From Blepharisma japonicum (taxonomy: Eukaryota; Ciliophora; Heterotrichea; Heterotrichida; Blepharismidae), in the NCBI GenBank assembly GCA_949751835.1, contig CATKHK010000054.1:1-64000 (forward strand): a DNA stretch of 64,000 nt. The letters are read 5' to 3'. Below the pieces are notes generated by a model. The model was not told where the DNA came from and made no database searches. It saw only the letters and a program-made list of their open reading frames with translations. Within the stretch, counting starts at the first letter, position 1. The number at the start of each line of letters is the position of its first letter. The translations under genes were made by a program, and so were the position numbers. This document shows, piece by piece, positions 45,601 through 56,411 of this stretch.

Positions 45601-46266
45601 TATCAAGAAGTTCAAGAGTCTCTAAATATAAAAACAATGCCAAAGTACTTTTTCATTAAGAGTTTTACTCAAATTTTCTTTGTAGTCCTCAAGAAAACTC
45701 TTGGTCTTTATCAATCACAAATTCACGGATTTGTATATTTAGTTGTGTTTTTTGTTTATATTTGAATTACTACTAGAATAAAACCATATAATTATGAGAA
45801 AATTTCTCTGGTTCTTTTAGTTTCATTGCTTATGGTAAATTGATCCGTATTGTGGACATCGGTTGCAAATGTCTTTGAAATGGCATCTTTCCCCTGTTTA
45901 TGCTGCCAGCTAGTTGGCTGAGCAGCAATTTTTGTATGGGGAGCTTGGAAGTCTAAAAAAATTCCTTCTCTGATTTTATCTAAGGAAGGGATTGATGTGT
46001 CAGTTTTATTTAAATTTATGCTTGGGCAGATTGAAGCATCTCAAATTAGCCAAAGAACAAAATTTGTTTCTAAGAAAGAAATAGAAAATCCGTGAAATAG
46101 CATTCATAATCAATATGAAGAAAAATTAGAATTAAAAGTCCAAGATGATTCTTTTCAAGAAAAACCTTCTAATCAAGTAGATATGAGCATACGAATAGAT
46201 GAAAATGAAGCTCTAGAAAAAAACGAAGAAACAGCAAGACCATTTTCAGCTCGGAAAATTTTATAA
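42634..46266 (+). CDS. Multi-TM receptor with periplasmic-binding-protein-like ligand domain
   Basis: 1210 aa in one frame using many TGA=Trp codons; TAA at 46264-46266. A signal peptide (about 1-16) precedes a long extracellular region. Within it, about 400-700 resembles the type 1 periplasmic-binding / ANF-receptor fold (G-V-A-F-L-S-P-S-F-E-S, A-A-T-S-I-S-E-L, M-I-T-Y-F-G-W-N-N-I-A-V-I-Y-S-N-D). About eight TM helices lie between 782 and 1105 (starts near 782, 821, 872, 913, 964, 1032, 1058, 1086), followed by a charged cytoplasmic tail of 105 residues. The layout is that of class C GPCR-like receptors, though the TM part is divergent. The ligand is unknown; amino acids or peptides are typical for the fold. 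Confidence 0.78.
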
Positions 46267-46744
46267 AATTGTATATTATATAACTAGTAATTGTGTAAGC
46301 AACTTTATTTCTAATGCTATATCTTTCATAAGGGCAATTGGATAAGTGAAGTTTCTTAGAATCTCTCATGATTCATTATTTTATTTTATTTAAGCTAACC
46401 ATAAATTAATTGTAAAATTTCAATTGAGTATGAAAATCCTATATAACCATAGCCTTCTACATAATATTAGCTGCTTTTCTAGATTGATTTTATCTCATTT
46501 AAAATGCATGATCAATTTAGAAATGAATTTATTTAGTAATGAAGAGTTGATGCTAAAGCAAAGCATCTCTTTATTTTTTAATCTCTAGCAAAATACTTTT
46601 TTATGATTTGTATAAATATGTCTGATCTAAGAACTCAATTTTTTAAATAAATTATTAAAAAATAGATTTATAAGTAAATTCTCAATATTATTATCAGAGA
46701 AAAAAATTATTAATTCAAATAAGCTATATTTTTTTAACTAATAA
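46267..46744. other. Convergent spacer
   Basis: 478 bp, strongly AT-rich, between the 3' ends of the receptor and the first tetraspan gene. Nothing recognised. Confidence 0.5.
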
Positions 46745-47350
46745 CTAGTAGGATTGATTATATTGAGGAGTGTACCCTAGATGCCTTCCAATTGGTATTC
46801 CATAAGCAGGCATAAATTGAGCACTTGCAAATTGTGGATTTTGAAAATTCTGAACTCTTCTTAATATCAAATCTTTCAAATTATTTGCATGCTTATTAGA
46901 AAATCACCACAAAGTAAAAGCTGAAATAGATAAAATGAAATATAAAAAGATTAAAATAAAGAGTATGATCCCCATAGCCTTAGATAATCCGCATGCATCA
47001 TTACTTGATGAGTCACAATGAAAAGTAAGAAGGGAGTATATCATCAAGAGAGAGGCAATTCCTGAAATTCCTGTGCTCGTTGCACAATATATAAATGTAC
47101 ATTTCAGCATTGTGAAGTAATAATTTGCATAGGAATTTTCATCTTTGATAGCAAAAAATCCGAAAATAGCAGTTAGTGCATAAGGAGAGAAAATTAAGGC
47201 TAGCCAGAAAGCAAGTTCGCCGTTTCAGATTAGCAATATTAGTGTCATCGGAATAAAAAAGCATACTAAAAATAAAATTGAGTCACATTTTATCCTCCTC
47301 TTCGCAACTTCTATATCGCGATTGTTGAAAATAGATGTGAATGGATCCAT
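46745..47350 (-). CDS. Four-TM protein, copy 1 of a tandem pair
   Basis: 201 aa from ATG at 47350 to TAG at 46745-46747 with TGA=Trp at two sites. Four hydrophobic helices are visible (about 25-45, 48-65, 84-103, 121-145), with a Cys-containing loop between TM3 and TM4 (C-D-S-S-S-N-D-A-C). The cytoplasmic tail is rich in Gln/Asn/Pro/Tyr and ends P-Q-Y-N-Q-S-Y. The architecture and tail match the next gene upstream, so the two are paralogues. The family is not recognised; it is not a canonical tetraspanin because the C-C-G loop motif is missing. Confidence 0.75.
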
Positions 47351-47707
47351 TTTTTATAATGGAAATTTTTATTTTATAGTCAAACCAGATTTTTTCTATT
47401 AAAGAGATATATATAACTTAAAATATTAAATATGAGAATAAAAGCAATTCTTAATATGTTCATTATGAATTTACACCTAACCATAATAAATATAATTACT
47501 TCTCCTATCCATTTTTGCATAGAAAAGGATAACAGCTGATGCTTTTAATATTTATTGTTATTAATTTAAAAAAATAGTAGAAATTCATCAAAAATAAACT
47601 ATTAAATTGTTATAAAAATATTAATAACAATGAAGAAAATTTCGATATAGCACATTTAGCATGTAAAAGTTTGCTTATTTAGCTGGCTTTAATATTACTT
47701 TCTCTAT
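47351..47707. other. Spacer between the paired four-TM genes
   Basis: 357 bp of AT-rich DNA holding the promoter of copy 1. No other feature recognised. Confidence 0.5.
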
Positions 47708-48355
47708 TTATACTCCTGCATTATTATATGCAGGAGTTCTATATGAAGGATTTATATACCCAGGATTTGATCCAGGAAACTGCTGATAATCTGCTTGTGG
47801 ACTCTGACCCTGCATCAAATAATTTCCGGGAGGTAGCATATAAACTTGATTTGAATGAGTTTGATTCACCAACTGAGCCTTCAGCATCCTTGAAACTCTA
47901 ATACCTCTAATAGCTATAAAGCAAGAGACTAAGAAATAAACTGCAAAAAAAAGAGCAATTCATGTTAAAAATCATCCTAGTCCTTCCCATATAGAGCACT
48001 GCTCATCTTCTGATGAATTGCAAGAATATCCCTTCATTGCTATAAGGAGCACCATGAAAATGATTGCCCAAAATACTACATTGATTATGCCATAAACTAG
48101 CAGGCAAATAAATAGAGCCGTTATGGTGCTTATGCGACTAGGAATAGTGCTTCTTGATATACATATCCCAGTTATTCCTGTGATTATATAAGGGCATAAG
48201 TATAGGAGTCACAGAATAATAGCTGCTGCATTGACTATTAAAAAGATAACTATAGGAATGAGTACCCAAACCAAAATTAAAATAGAAATGCATAATAATT
48301 TTCCCTTATATAAGCGATTTTTTGAGCTATCTGGTTGAGAAAGATCGAATTGCAT
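47708..48355 (-). CDS. Four-TM protein, copy 2 of a tandem pair
   Basis: 215 aa from ATG at 48355 to TAA at 47708-47710, visible only when TGA is read as Trp (three sites: I-L-W-L-L, G-W-F-L-T and L-T-W-I-A). Four TM helices lie at about 21-45, 47-62, 79-103 and 124-145, with a short acidic Cys loop between TM3 and TM4 (C-N-S-S-E-D-E-Q-C) comparable to copy 1. The tail is Gln/Pro/Tyr-rich and ends A-Y-N-N-A-G-V. The last ten codons form a perfect 10-bp inverted repeat around a 6-nt loop, immediately before the stop. Function unknown. Confidence 0.78.
47711..47736 (-). terminator. Perfect 10-bp stem-loop at the 3' end of the second four-TM gene
   Basis: ACTCCTGCAT and ATGCAGGAGT pair perfectly around a 6-nt loop directly before the stop codon. 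It could be an mRNA 3'-end or stability element. It may also be a coincidence of the coding sequence, since the same bases encode the last residues. Confidence 0.3.
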
Positions 48356-48674
48356 ATTTTATTTATTATAACTTATTTTTTGTGTTAACTAAAGATTGAT
48401 AAACTCAATGCTCTATTAAAAAAATTCATTATAATGTCACAATAAACAATTCTTAATAGTTTTGATACTAGCAATTATATTTTATTATTGAAATTTATCA
48501 GGAAAAGTTATGCTTACAACTAGTAAAATTTCCATTTTATTTCCATCACTCATTTTTATTCTAATTTATGTAGAGCTCCTATTATTTTTATAGATTTTTA
48601 AATTATATAAATAAAATCTAAAGTAATTTTCCTAAATCTTAGTCAGATCCTCATATCTTTTTAAATACACAAAT
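48356..48674. other. Divergent promoter region
   Basis: 319 bp between the starts of the second four-TM gene (-) and the SUV3 helicase (+). AT-rich; no motif recognised. Confidence 0.5.
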
Positions 48675-50201
48675 ATGTCAAGATTGAGAGGACTCAAAAA
48701 ATTCGCTGATTTGCGAAGTCCTCACGAATGGTTTCCACTTGCTCGAATTTCGCCTCGAAAAATTAATTACCACATCGGTCCTACCAATAGTGGCAAGACA
48801 TATTCTGCATTAGAGCATCTAAAAAAGGCGAAAACTGGGATTTATTGTTCCCCTCTTCGCCTTTTGGCTACAGAAATTTTTGAAAAATTAAATTCTTCAG
48901 GAGTTAAATGTTCTCTTATTACAGGACAAGAGAAAACTATAATTCCTGGAGCAACACACATATCTTGTACAATGGAATCCATTAATTTAGATGAAAGCTA
49001 TGACTGTGCATTAATTGACGAAATTCAAATGATAGGAGACCAAGAAAGAGGCTCTGCATGGACAAATGCATTGCTTGGGCTTTGAAGTCCTGAAATTCAT
49101 TTAACTGGTGACAAAAGGCCACTAGGACTTATAAAGAATTTAACTAAAATCACTGGGGATGAGCTACAGATTTTTGAGTATAATAGGCTTAGCCACCTAG
49201 AAATATGTGAGCCAGTGACTTCAATTAAAGATTTGAAAGAAGGAGATTGCATTATCGCATTCTCTAGGAAAACTTGTCACAAATTGAAGAAAATCATTGA
49301 AAAGCAAGATCCTGGATCCTGTGCTATAATATATGGGAGTCTACCAGCAGAGACAAGGAAAGAGCAGGCTAGGAAATTCAATGAAGAAAAATCTGTGAAG
49401 TATTTAATATCGACAGATGCAGTTGGGATGGGATTGAACTACAATATTTCAAGGGTAATTTTCTTTGATATAAAGAAAAATGATGGATATGGAATTAGAA
49501 GACTAAGGCCTTGAGAAGTAAAACAAATATCAGGAAGAGCTGGGAGATTTGAAAAGAATGGTCTTGTTACAGCTTGAACTTTAGAAGATACAAAATTTAT
49601 TAGCCAATCTTTAATAGAAACGCACTTATCTAATGAAAGAGAAGCAGTTAGGAGGGCAGGACTTTTCCCTATTTATAGTCAGATTTCTGAATATGCTGAA
49701 CAATTCGCACAAAACACCAAGGATATTGTATATCATAGAATTTTGAAAAGCTTTGAAAAATCTGCTTTTATTGAAAAATTTTACTTTTTTCAAAACATCG
49801 ATGATGTGTGCGAAAATTCTGAATTATTGAGGAATTTGCATTTGGAGCTTGAAGACCAGTATGTATTTTCTCATTCTCCTCTTAGTTCAAATTCAAAATA
49901 TTTTACAAAATCACTAAAAGAAATGGCATATAAATTAAAAACCAAAGGAGAAGTAAAATTTGAAATGGAATTTGATAACACATATAGTCTTGATCATTTA
50001 GAAAATTTACATTCTTTATTTGAACTTTACATTTGGCTATCAAAAAATTACGAGCCTCAAGTTTTTCCTAACTATAATGATGTTTGCTACCAGAAAAAAA
50101 TTGTAGCCGAACTGATAGAAAACAAGCTTGATGAGCTCCCATATGAAGATATTGATGAAATTAGAAGTGCAAGAGATAGACACAGTTTTAATAATATTTA
50201 A
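48675..50201 (+). CDS. SUV3: Mitochondrial ATP-dependent RNA helicase SUV3
   Basis: 508 aa with TGA=Trp at residues 137, 280 and 301. SUV3 signatures: H-I-G-P-T-N-S-G-K-T-Y (Walker A), Y-C-S-P-L-R-L-L-A-x-E, T-G-Q-E, T-M-E-S, D-E-I-Q-M-I-G-D-x-x-R-G (DEIQ box), I-Y-G-S-L-P, S-T-D-A-V-G-M-G-L-N and Q-I-S-G-R-A-G-R (motif VI). SUV3 unwinds RNA and partners with a 3'-5' exonuclease in the mitochondrial degradosome. It is shorter than human SUPV3L1 (about 786 aa), lacking the long N-terminal part. The N-terminus is basic (M-S-R-L-R-G-L-K-K-F), compatible with a mitochondrial presequence. Confidence 0.92.
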
Positions 50202-50254
50202 TAACTTATAATTCCAGGATCTTTTGATTAAAATTTATCCATTTAATAATTATT

Positions 50255-50539
50255 ATGAGAGAATTCTATAAGCTTGAGGCTCCAAGAATTTACGGGTTTT
50301 TCAAATGCATAGAGGATAGGCAATTTCTGTTAGGATTAAGAAGGATCACCAGATATACAACTTATAAAGTCCTCAAATATTGGCCAACTCCTATTTATGA
50401 TAAACTTTTCAGTAAATCTTATCTCCCATTTGCTACAAGATATAATCTTCCAATTCTCTTTACAATGTGGCTTGGGTGGAAAGTCTATCGTAATGTTGCT
50501 TATGACTCAAGTGATTGCAGCTGCAAGGCTAAAGCCTAA
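50255..50539 (+). CDS. Small TM/basic protein, 94 aa
   Basis: ATG to TAA with no TGA, basic N-terminal 60 residues rich in Arg/Lys/Tyr, then one hydrophobic helix (N-L-P-I-L-F-T-M-W-L-G-W, about 64-75). Near the C-terminus is C-S-C. The size and the basic-then-TM layout resemble small accessory subunits of ciliate respiratory complexes, but that is a guess from form only. It sits 53 bp after the SUV3 stop. Confidence 0.55.
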   Translation: MREFYKLEAPRIYGFFKCIEDRQFLLGLRRITRYTTYKVLKYWPTPIYDKLFSKSYLPFATRYNLPILFTMWLGWKVYRNVAYDSSDCSCKAKA

Positions 50540-50672
50540 AGTTAACTAGATTTACTAATTCTTTATTTTCATATAAAATAATACCCATTCGATGGATTTC
50601 TAATTTGTTGTTCAGTGAGCACTTTATTACTCAAATATTTTAAATTAATTCTATTTAAGTTACAATTATTGC

Positions 50673-52577
50673 ATGTCTACTTTTCGAAAACCAAAAATTA
50701 GAGTTCAGTCAAGGCAAAGGATCACTACAAGGACTCCTGACCAAATTTCTAATGAAGATCCAATCAGACCTCTGCTATCTCGCAATCAACTTCCATCTCC
50801 CAAACTTTCCTTCAGCTCTGCCTCTTCATATGAAATTACCAAATCAATAATTTCTAGAAGAGAGCCAAAACTGATAAAAATAAGGAAAATTTACTCCACA
50901 AGTTCGCCAGATAAAGCTCAAAAAATGCCTAAAAAAAGAAATAAGCCAGAAAACTCAAAGGAAGAGCATTTTACCCCTCTTCTTCCTAATTTAAAATCAA
51001 TCAGCTCTCAAGGATTCGAACCAAAAATGAAACATGAAGAAAACTCTTCAATGATTTTTATTAAAGAATTTCCTGAAAAATTACCAGCAAGAAATTCAAT
51101 GATTTCTTTCAAAAAAGCAATGAAAAACAAAAAGTGACTGACCAAAGCAAAGGATTTCTTGAAAACAGAGTTTAATAAATGTCTAAAAGAAAGCAATGGG
51201 ATAAATGTGGTTAACCCTGAGAATTTGGTAACAACTTATAAATATTATGTAGGAAAAGGAAATAATAGCGGTTTAGTAAAGCAAGTAATGCAGTCTAGAT
51301 GATGGTGGGTTGAAGTAGAAGAAGCTGAAAATATGAATGTAAATCTTTATTGGTCACAGCTTTTTAATTCACAATTTTCAGGGAAAATACCTGCAGCTGT
51401 TCCTTTTGATGATAATTCTACTATAAGTAAACCATTATCAGTCTCATGTTTGAATATAGAAACTGATATATCAAACAATGTAAAAGTTGATATATCAGTC
51501 TTAGGGTTTGATTTGATTACCCAAAGTAGCTCTTATACAACTTTAAAAGAAATTCATCAATATGTCCCAAATCTTGTTCTTACCCACAATAGGCTTCCAA
51601 GTAACAGCAATCTTTGTAATAAAAAAGCTTTATATAGAAACATGAAAGTCTACTATACAAGCAATGCAAAAAATGTTTTCGATTACTTGCCATTAACTTT
51701 CCATTTAGTTAATGGAGAAAATGATGAAATTTTTACCGAATTTTCTCAGTGTTTTGAAGAATTTAAAGAAAAATCTCAAAATCTTTGAATTCTTAAACCT
51801 GGAGAAAATACCAATAGAGGAAATGGAATTTGTGTATGCAATAGCATAGAACAAATAAAGAATGAGCTTAGAAATAACCCATTCCCCCAAACAGGTGAGC
51901 ACACTTATATATTACAGAAATATATAGAAAATCCATTACTTATAAGCAGAAGAAAATTTGATATCAGACTTTACGCGATGCTAACATCAGTAAATGGAAT
52001 TATTCAAGGCTACTTTTATAAAGAAGGATACTTAAGAACAGCTTGCAAGGCATATACTGCGAAGAATTTAGATAATAAATACATCCATCTGACTAATGAT
52101 GCAGTCCAAAAGAAAAGTGAAGATTATGGAAAGTATGAAAATGGCAATAAAATTTCATATAAGGAATTTCAAAGATACTTAGATATAAAAAGAATTGGTG
52201 TAAGCTTCATGAATGACGTAATTCCAAAAATAAAAGATATAGTAAAAGATACATTTATGGCGACTTTTCAAATGATTGATAAGGAAAGAAAATCCCATTC
52301 ATTTGAAATTTATGGATATGATTTTTTATTAGATACCAATTTTACCCCATGGCTATTGGAGGTGAATACAAATCCATGCTTAGAGTTGTCATCCCCTTTG
52401 CTTGGAAGAATTATTCCTTCAATGCTAGATAATGCATTTAGAATAGCTTTAGACCCTGTTTTCCCAGAAATTGCTCAGTGTTCGAGAAGAAGCAATGTTG
52501 TTAAAGAATCTTATCCTCCGAATAAATTTGAGCTGATATTCCATGAACTTATCGATGGTAAAAATGCTTTTGAATAA
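50673..52577 (+). CDS. Tubulin tyrosine ligase-like (TTLL) enzyme
   Basis: 634 aa with TGA=Trp codons, including the pair W-W near residue 210. A disordered, Lys/Ser-rich N-terminus (about 1-150) precedes the TTL/ATP-grasp domain. Key motifs: the K-P-G-E-N-T-N-R-G-N-G-I nucleotide-binding loop, Q-K-Y-I-E-N-P-L-L, K-F-D-I-R-L-Y-A, K-Y-I-H-L-T-N-D-A-V-Q, F-E-I-Y-G-Y-D-F-L-L-D and L-L-E-V-N-T-N-P-C-L. TTLL enzymes add glutamate or glycine to tubulin tails in cilia. Which reaction this one performs cannot be told from the motifs I can see. Confidence 0.88.
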
Positions 52578-52780
52578 GTTATTTTTAGTATTTTTATAAC
52601 AATAAAATTTTTATGATTTAAAAGCAGCATTACTTATGTTTTAATAAAAATGTAAAATAAATAATTACTATATAGGAACATTATATGATTGGGAAATAAA
52701 ATATAATTATGTACGAAAAATTATTCAATGATTTAATCAAAATATTAGAATTATGGGGAAAAATTAAAGTTTCTAAAAAG

Positions 52781-52852
52781 AGGTTCTACCGAGATTTGAA
52801 CTCGGGTTACAGGATTCAGAGTCCTATGTGATAACCACTACACTATAGAACC
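52781..52852 (-). tRNA. tRNA-Gln (anticodon CUG)
   Basis: 72-nt cloverleaf on the minus strand: acceptor GGTTCTA pairs perfectly with TAGAACC, anticodon loop CTCTGAA (anticodon CUG), T arm with CCGAG/CTCGG around TTCAAAT. Downstream on the same strand are five T residues (52775-52779), the Pol III terminator. It closely follows the eukaryotic tRNA-Gln(CUG) consensus. It reads CAG only, in keeping with UAA and UAG remaining stops here. Confidence 0.92.
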
Positions 52853-53052
52853 TATTGCCTGTTAATCATTATCTGTGCATTTATAGCTGAAAACTGTAGT
52901 TATCATGCTAGCAACTAATTTCAATTTTTTTTTTGATTTTTTTTATAATATACTGAATCTTTGCCACCTAGTCCATGACGTTTTAATAAAATATTTTTAT
53001 TATTTATATTATAACGTGTGTAATTTCTTACCTGAAGTCAAGATAAATCAAA

Positions 53053-54198
53053 ATGGATTTTATCCAAGAAATTCCTAGGATTCAAGAAGCTCAAAATAGT
53101 AATATTGAAATATTTGTTCTCAATCCTGTTATAAATAACGAGAATTTTCAAAGGCAAGTTACATATGAAGTCAAAGGTCAAGATAGCTTAGGACAGTTTG
53201 GTAGCTTAAGAAAATATTCTGAATTCATCACACTAAGAAACATATTAATACAAAAATGGCCTGGCCATTATATTCCTCCTGTGCCTCCTAAGAAATTAAT
53301 GGGAAGCTTTTCATTAGAATTCTTAGAAACTAGGAGAAAACACTTAGAGTATTTTTTGCAACAATCTTCAAAGATTAATATTTTTTATACAACAGAAGAA
53401 TACCAACTATTTTTAAGAGGACCCGCAGATTTTGATAAACTCATGAATCAATTTAAATATACAATCAGAGATATCTCAGATAAATATAAACAAGTTTATG
53501 AAGAATGTACTAAAGTTTTTGTGACGACACAAATGGCTGATCAGATTGCTGAATATGAAAATTTGTTTAAAGAAAACCTGAATAAATTGCTTGATTTTAA
53601 AAATGTTGTTAAAGAAGTTCATACAAGATTTGATGCTTTCCAAAAGCAATTTTGTTCATTTAATGCTAAAATGGCTTGCTTAGAATCCGAGTATATAGGC
53701 GAAATCATGCCTTCTTATAGCAAAATTTACAGTCCAATTGAAAAAAATGAAATAGAAAATCCTTTTCACGAAATATACGAATGAGTAAAAATTGAAATTT
53801 TAGATCTTGAAGCCATTTTAGAAACAATTTCAAAAAAATCGGAAATCGAAACACAAAGGGCTAAAATAGAAGAAAAAATAAAAAAGGAGAATGTCAATTT
53901 GAAAGATCTTCAAGCAGGAAAAACAAAATTTTTAAATTTATTAAACACAAAACCTAAATCTGATCAAGCTGCTGAGATAGAATCTACTATTAAAGAACTA
54001 GAAGCTGACATTATTGATCATTCTTGCATACTCAGAATAATCGTTGTTCGGCTTTTTGAGACTGTTTTACCTGAATTCAAGTTAATGAAGTCAAAAGTGT
54101 ACAAAGATATGATGAAAACTTATGGAAGAATTTCCCTTCTTGCTTTTCAAAACTTCACAGATTCAGCTAAGCAAATAAATTGGCATTCTGAAGCTTAA
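53053..54198 (+). CDS. PX-domain sorting nexin (PX-BAR type)
   Basis: 381 aa with TGA=Trp at residue 244, TAA at 54196-54198. A PX domain fills about 15-120 (R-K-Y-S-E-F, the P-P-V-P-P-K Pro loop, L-E-T-R-R-K-H-L-E-Y-F-L). The Arg/Lys positions that bind phosphatidylinositol 3-phosphate are present. The remainder (about 125-375) is helical and coiled-coil-like, as in the BAR domains of retromer-linked SNX1/2/4/5. It probably tubulates endosomal membranes during recycling. Which SNX subfamily it belongs to is not resolved. Confidence 0.87.
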
Positions 54199-54395
54199 TT
54201 AGTTTCCACATAAAATAATTTACTCTTGGCTTCTTCATAAAATCCTTCCATTTTAATAATCAAATAATAAAATTTAATTAATATTTATGTAATCAGAAAG
54301 GAATTTAAATTGCTTTAGTTTTCACTTCTCCATTGGATTCTATTAAATTAAGGTCTTCTTTATGAGTAAAAGCATTGGCCAAATATGGCATAAAT

Positions 54396-54716
54396 ATGTT
54401 AGCGTGGAGAGCAAGACAGACTTATAGGCTCGTTCAATCAACAATGAGAATGGTCCATGACAAAGAACCTTTCGAAGGCTCAATTCTGAAAAAGAAAGGC
54501 AAAGGTGATGAAGAGATTTATTTCAATAAAAGAGAAAAGGAGCAGTTGAGAAATTTACTTCATAAACTAGAAGATGCTGCAGGAGAACCAGAACTGACTG
54601 TAGAAAGTGATAGGGAAACGAAAGCAAAACTTCTTGCAGTGCTAGCCAAGCACAATATTAGAGCTTCAGAGTCACTCCTTGACGATATCGTGAGTTGGAA
54701 GAAAGGGATTAATTAA
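54396..54716 (+). CDS. Mitochondrial ATPase inhibitor IF1-like protein
   Basis: 106 aa from ATG at 54396; an in-frame TTG 21 bases upstream is not needed. The N-terminus (M-L-A-W-R-A-R-Q-T-Y-R-L) is a typical mitochondrial presequence. After a Gly/Lys-rich stretch comes G-D-E-E-I-Y-F-N-K-R-E-K-E-Q-L-R-N-L, matching the IF1 inhibitory core (R-Y-F...Q...E-Q-L). The C-terminal half is a further helix. IF1 blocks ATP hydrolysis by the F1 ATPase at low pH. The match is short, so another small mitochondrial helical protein remains possible. Confidence 0.6.
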   Translation: MLAWRARQTYRLVQSTMRMVHDKEPFEGSILKKKGKGDEEIYFNKREKEQLRNLLHKLEDAAGEPELTVESDRETKAKLLAVLAKHNIRASESLLDDIVSWKKGIN

Positions 54717-54885
54717 GTAATCAATCCATTATAACAAATAGCTAATTTTGCTTGGAATTGTAAAATAATTATATTTGAGATAAGAGAGATACTCTGAAAA
54801 TTCGAATTTTTGGAAAAAAATTGTACCCATTTTCATCTATTCAGCTACAGTTATATATCGCAGCACACCATATTATCTGTAATAA

Positions 54886-55917
54886 ATGCAAAAGAGAGGA
54901 TTACAACTTGATAGCTTTTCAGATAATCCTATGGAAGAAGACTCTCTCTCAATAGAAGTGTAATCTCTACTTAGTGGCAGCGACGCCTTACGATTTTACA
55001 AAATTGGGCTTGAAGTTGGTCGAGAAGGCATCACGAATTGCTCCACAGGCGTCAGTCTCAGCATAAACCCTTCAGAGATAGAGCTTGGACAAGTTATAGG
55101 CCACGGCTCTAGCGGAGTGGTCTTTGCAGGGCGTCACGTGCCTACTAACACTTTGCTAGCACTGAAGTCTATAAATATATATGAACGCGACAGGAGAAAA
55201 CAATTGGAGAATGACTTAAAAGCCCTGGACGAGTTTTCAAGCCCTTTCCTTGTATCTTATTATGGAGCTTTCTTTGGAGATGGCGTTGTCAAAGTAGCTA
55301 TGGAGCTTATGGACTTAGGAAGCTCAAGAAAAATCATAAGTGTTCTTGCAGGAAGACAAGAGCCAGTTCTCCCTGAAGAAATTTTATATGCTTTGTCATT
55401 TCCTATATTGAAAGGACTGCAGTATTTGCATACAGAAAAACATATGATTCATAGAGACATCAAGCCAGACAACGTGCTAATTAACAGCAAAGGAGAGATC
55501 AAATTAAGTGACTTTGGGATTTGTAGGGAGCTGGCCAATTCAGCTGCGTTTTGCAACTCTTTTGTGGGGACAATTACTTATATGTCGCCAGAAAGGATCA
55601 TGAAGACTTCCTATGCGTACCCAGGGGATATATGAAGTGTAGGCTTGGTTTTGATTGAATTGATCAGAGGGGTTTTTCCTTATCCAAGACCTGGGACTTT
55701 TATTGAAATGGTGGAAAATTTGATGAATTCGCAGCCACCACAGCTGCCGAATAATGGTCTCTATTCAATTGAATTAGTAGATTTCATATCAAGGTGCATG
55801 CAGATTAATCCAGAAAATAGAGCAACAATTAACGAGTTATTAGCACATCCCTGGGTGAGAAAATATGAAGGGTCAAGCATTGATTTGCTAGGATGGCTTA
55901 GAGGAGTACTAATGTAA
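54886..55917 (+). CDS. MAP kinase kinase-like protein kinase (15-nt intron)
   Basis: ATG at 54886; intron GTAATCTCTACTTAG at 54960-54974; TAA at 55915-55917; 338 aa. Kinase motifs: G-H-G-S-S-G-V-V, A-L-K-S-I, H-R-D-I-K-P-D-N, S-D-F-G-I-C and Y-M-S-P-E-R; the Trp of D-I-W-S-V-G is TGA. The activation loop (L-A-N-S-A-A-F-C-N-S-F-V-G-T) has the spaced Ser residues of MAPKKs, and Y-M-S-P-E-R-I is the MEK signature. The N-terminal 60 residues lack a clear MAPK docking site. It would phosphorylate a MAPK on Thr-x-Tyr. A gelsolin/DSP phosphatase of the MKP kind lies only 0.5 kb away. Confidence 0.88.
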
Positions 55918-56061
55918 TTCTTGATGAGTATTTGGTATGTTAGTTATTTTGGATTTAAATATCTCTTGCTTTTGAAAATTTAAAAGAACTTAATCAAAAT
56001 TAAATATTCAACAGTTGAAAGCTCTTTATTGTTCATAAAAAGTAATATGGTTATTTATTAT

Positions 56062-56370
56062 CTAAGTAGGCTTGGCTCCTTCTTCTGATTTATTGATTTC
56101 TTGAAGAACAATGATCCTAAAATTCTTTCCAGGCGCCACAAGGATTTCATGTCTTTTTAAAGTAAACCTTAAAAGTGTCATATCGTTAGCCGGGTCAACG
56201 TCTCTGACTACGCTTCTTGCCTTATCTACCAGCTGATTGATATAACCGGTGAGTTTAGCATCTTCCGCTTTGGTCATAGTTGACCTTACTGAGCTTCCAT
56301 CTGGCCCAGTGATTAAAAGTCCTTTTACTCTTCCTTTGACCCTGTTAATTGCCTCTTCAATTTCTGACAT
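56062..56370 (-). CDS. DYNLRB: Dynein light chain roadblock/LC7
   Basis: 102 aa, TAG stop, no TGA. It follows the roadblock family: E-I-E-E-A-I-N-R-V, V-K-G-L-L-I-T, a Y-I-N-Q-L-V-D-K-A-R-S-V-V segment, D-P-A-N-D-M-T-L-L-R and R-H-E-I-L-V-A-P-G-K. This light chain dimerises on the dynein intermediate chains in cytoplasmic and axonemal dynein. Length and end match those of other eukaryotes. It lies head-to-head with the gelsolin/DSP gene (41 bp apart). Confidence 0.93.
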   Translation of the reverse strand: MSEIEEAINRVKGRVKGLLITGPDGSSVRSTMTKAEDAKLTGYINQLVDKARSVVRDVDPANDMTLLRFTLKRHEILVAPGKNFRIIVLQEINKSEEGAKPT

Positions 56371-56411
56371 TTATAACTGCGATATAATCAAGACTTCATA
56401 TAAGTTTAAAA

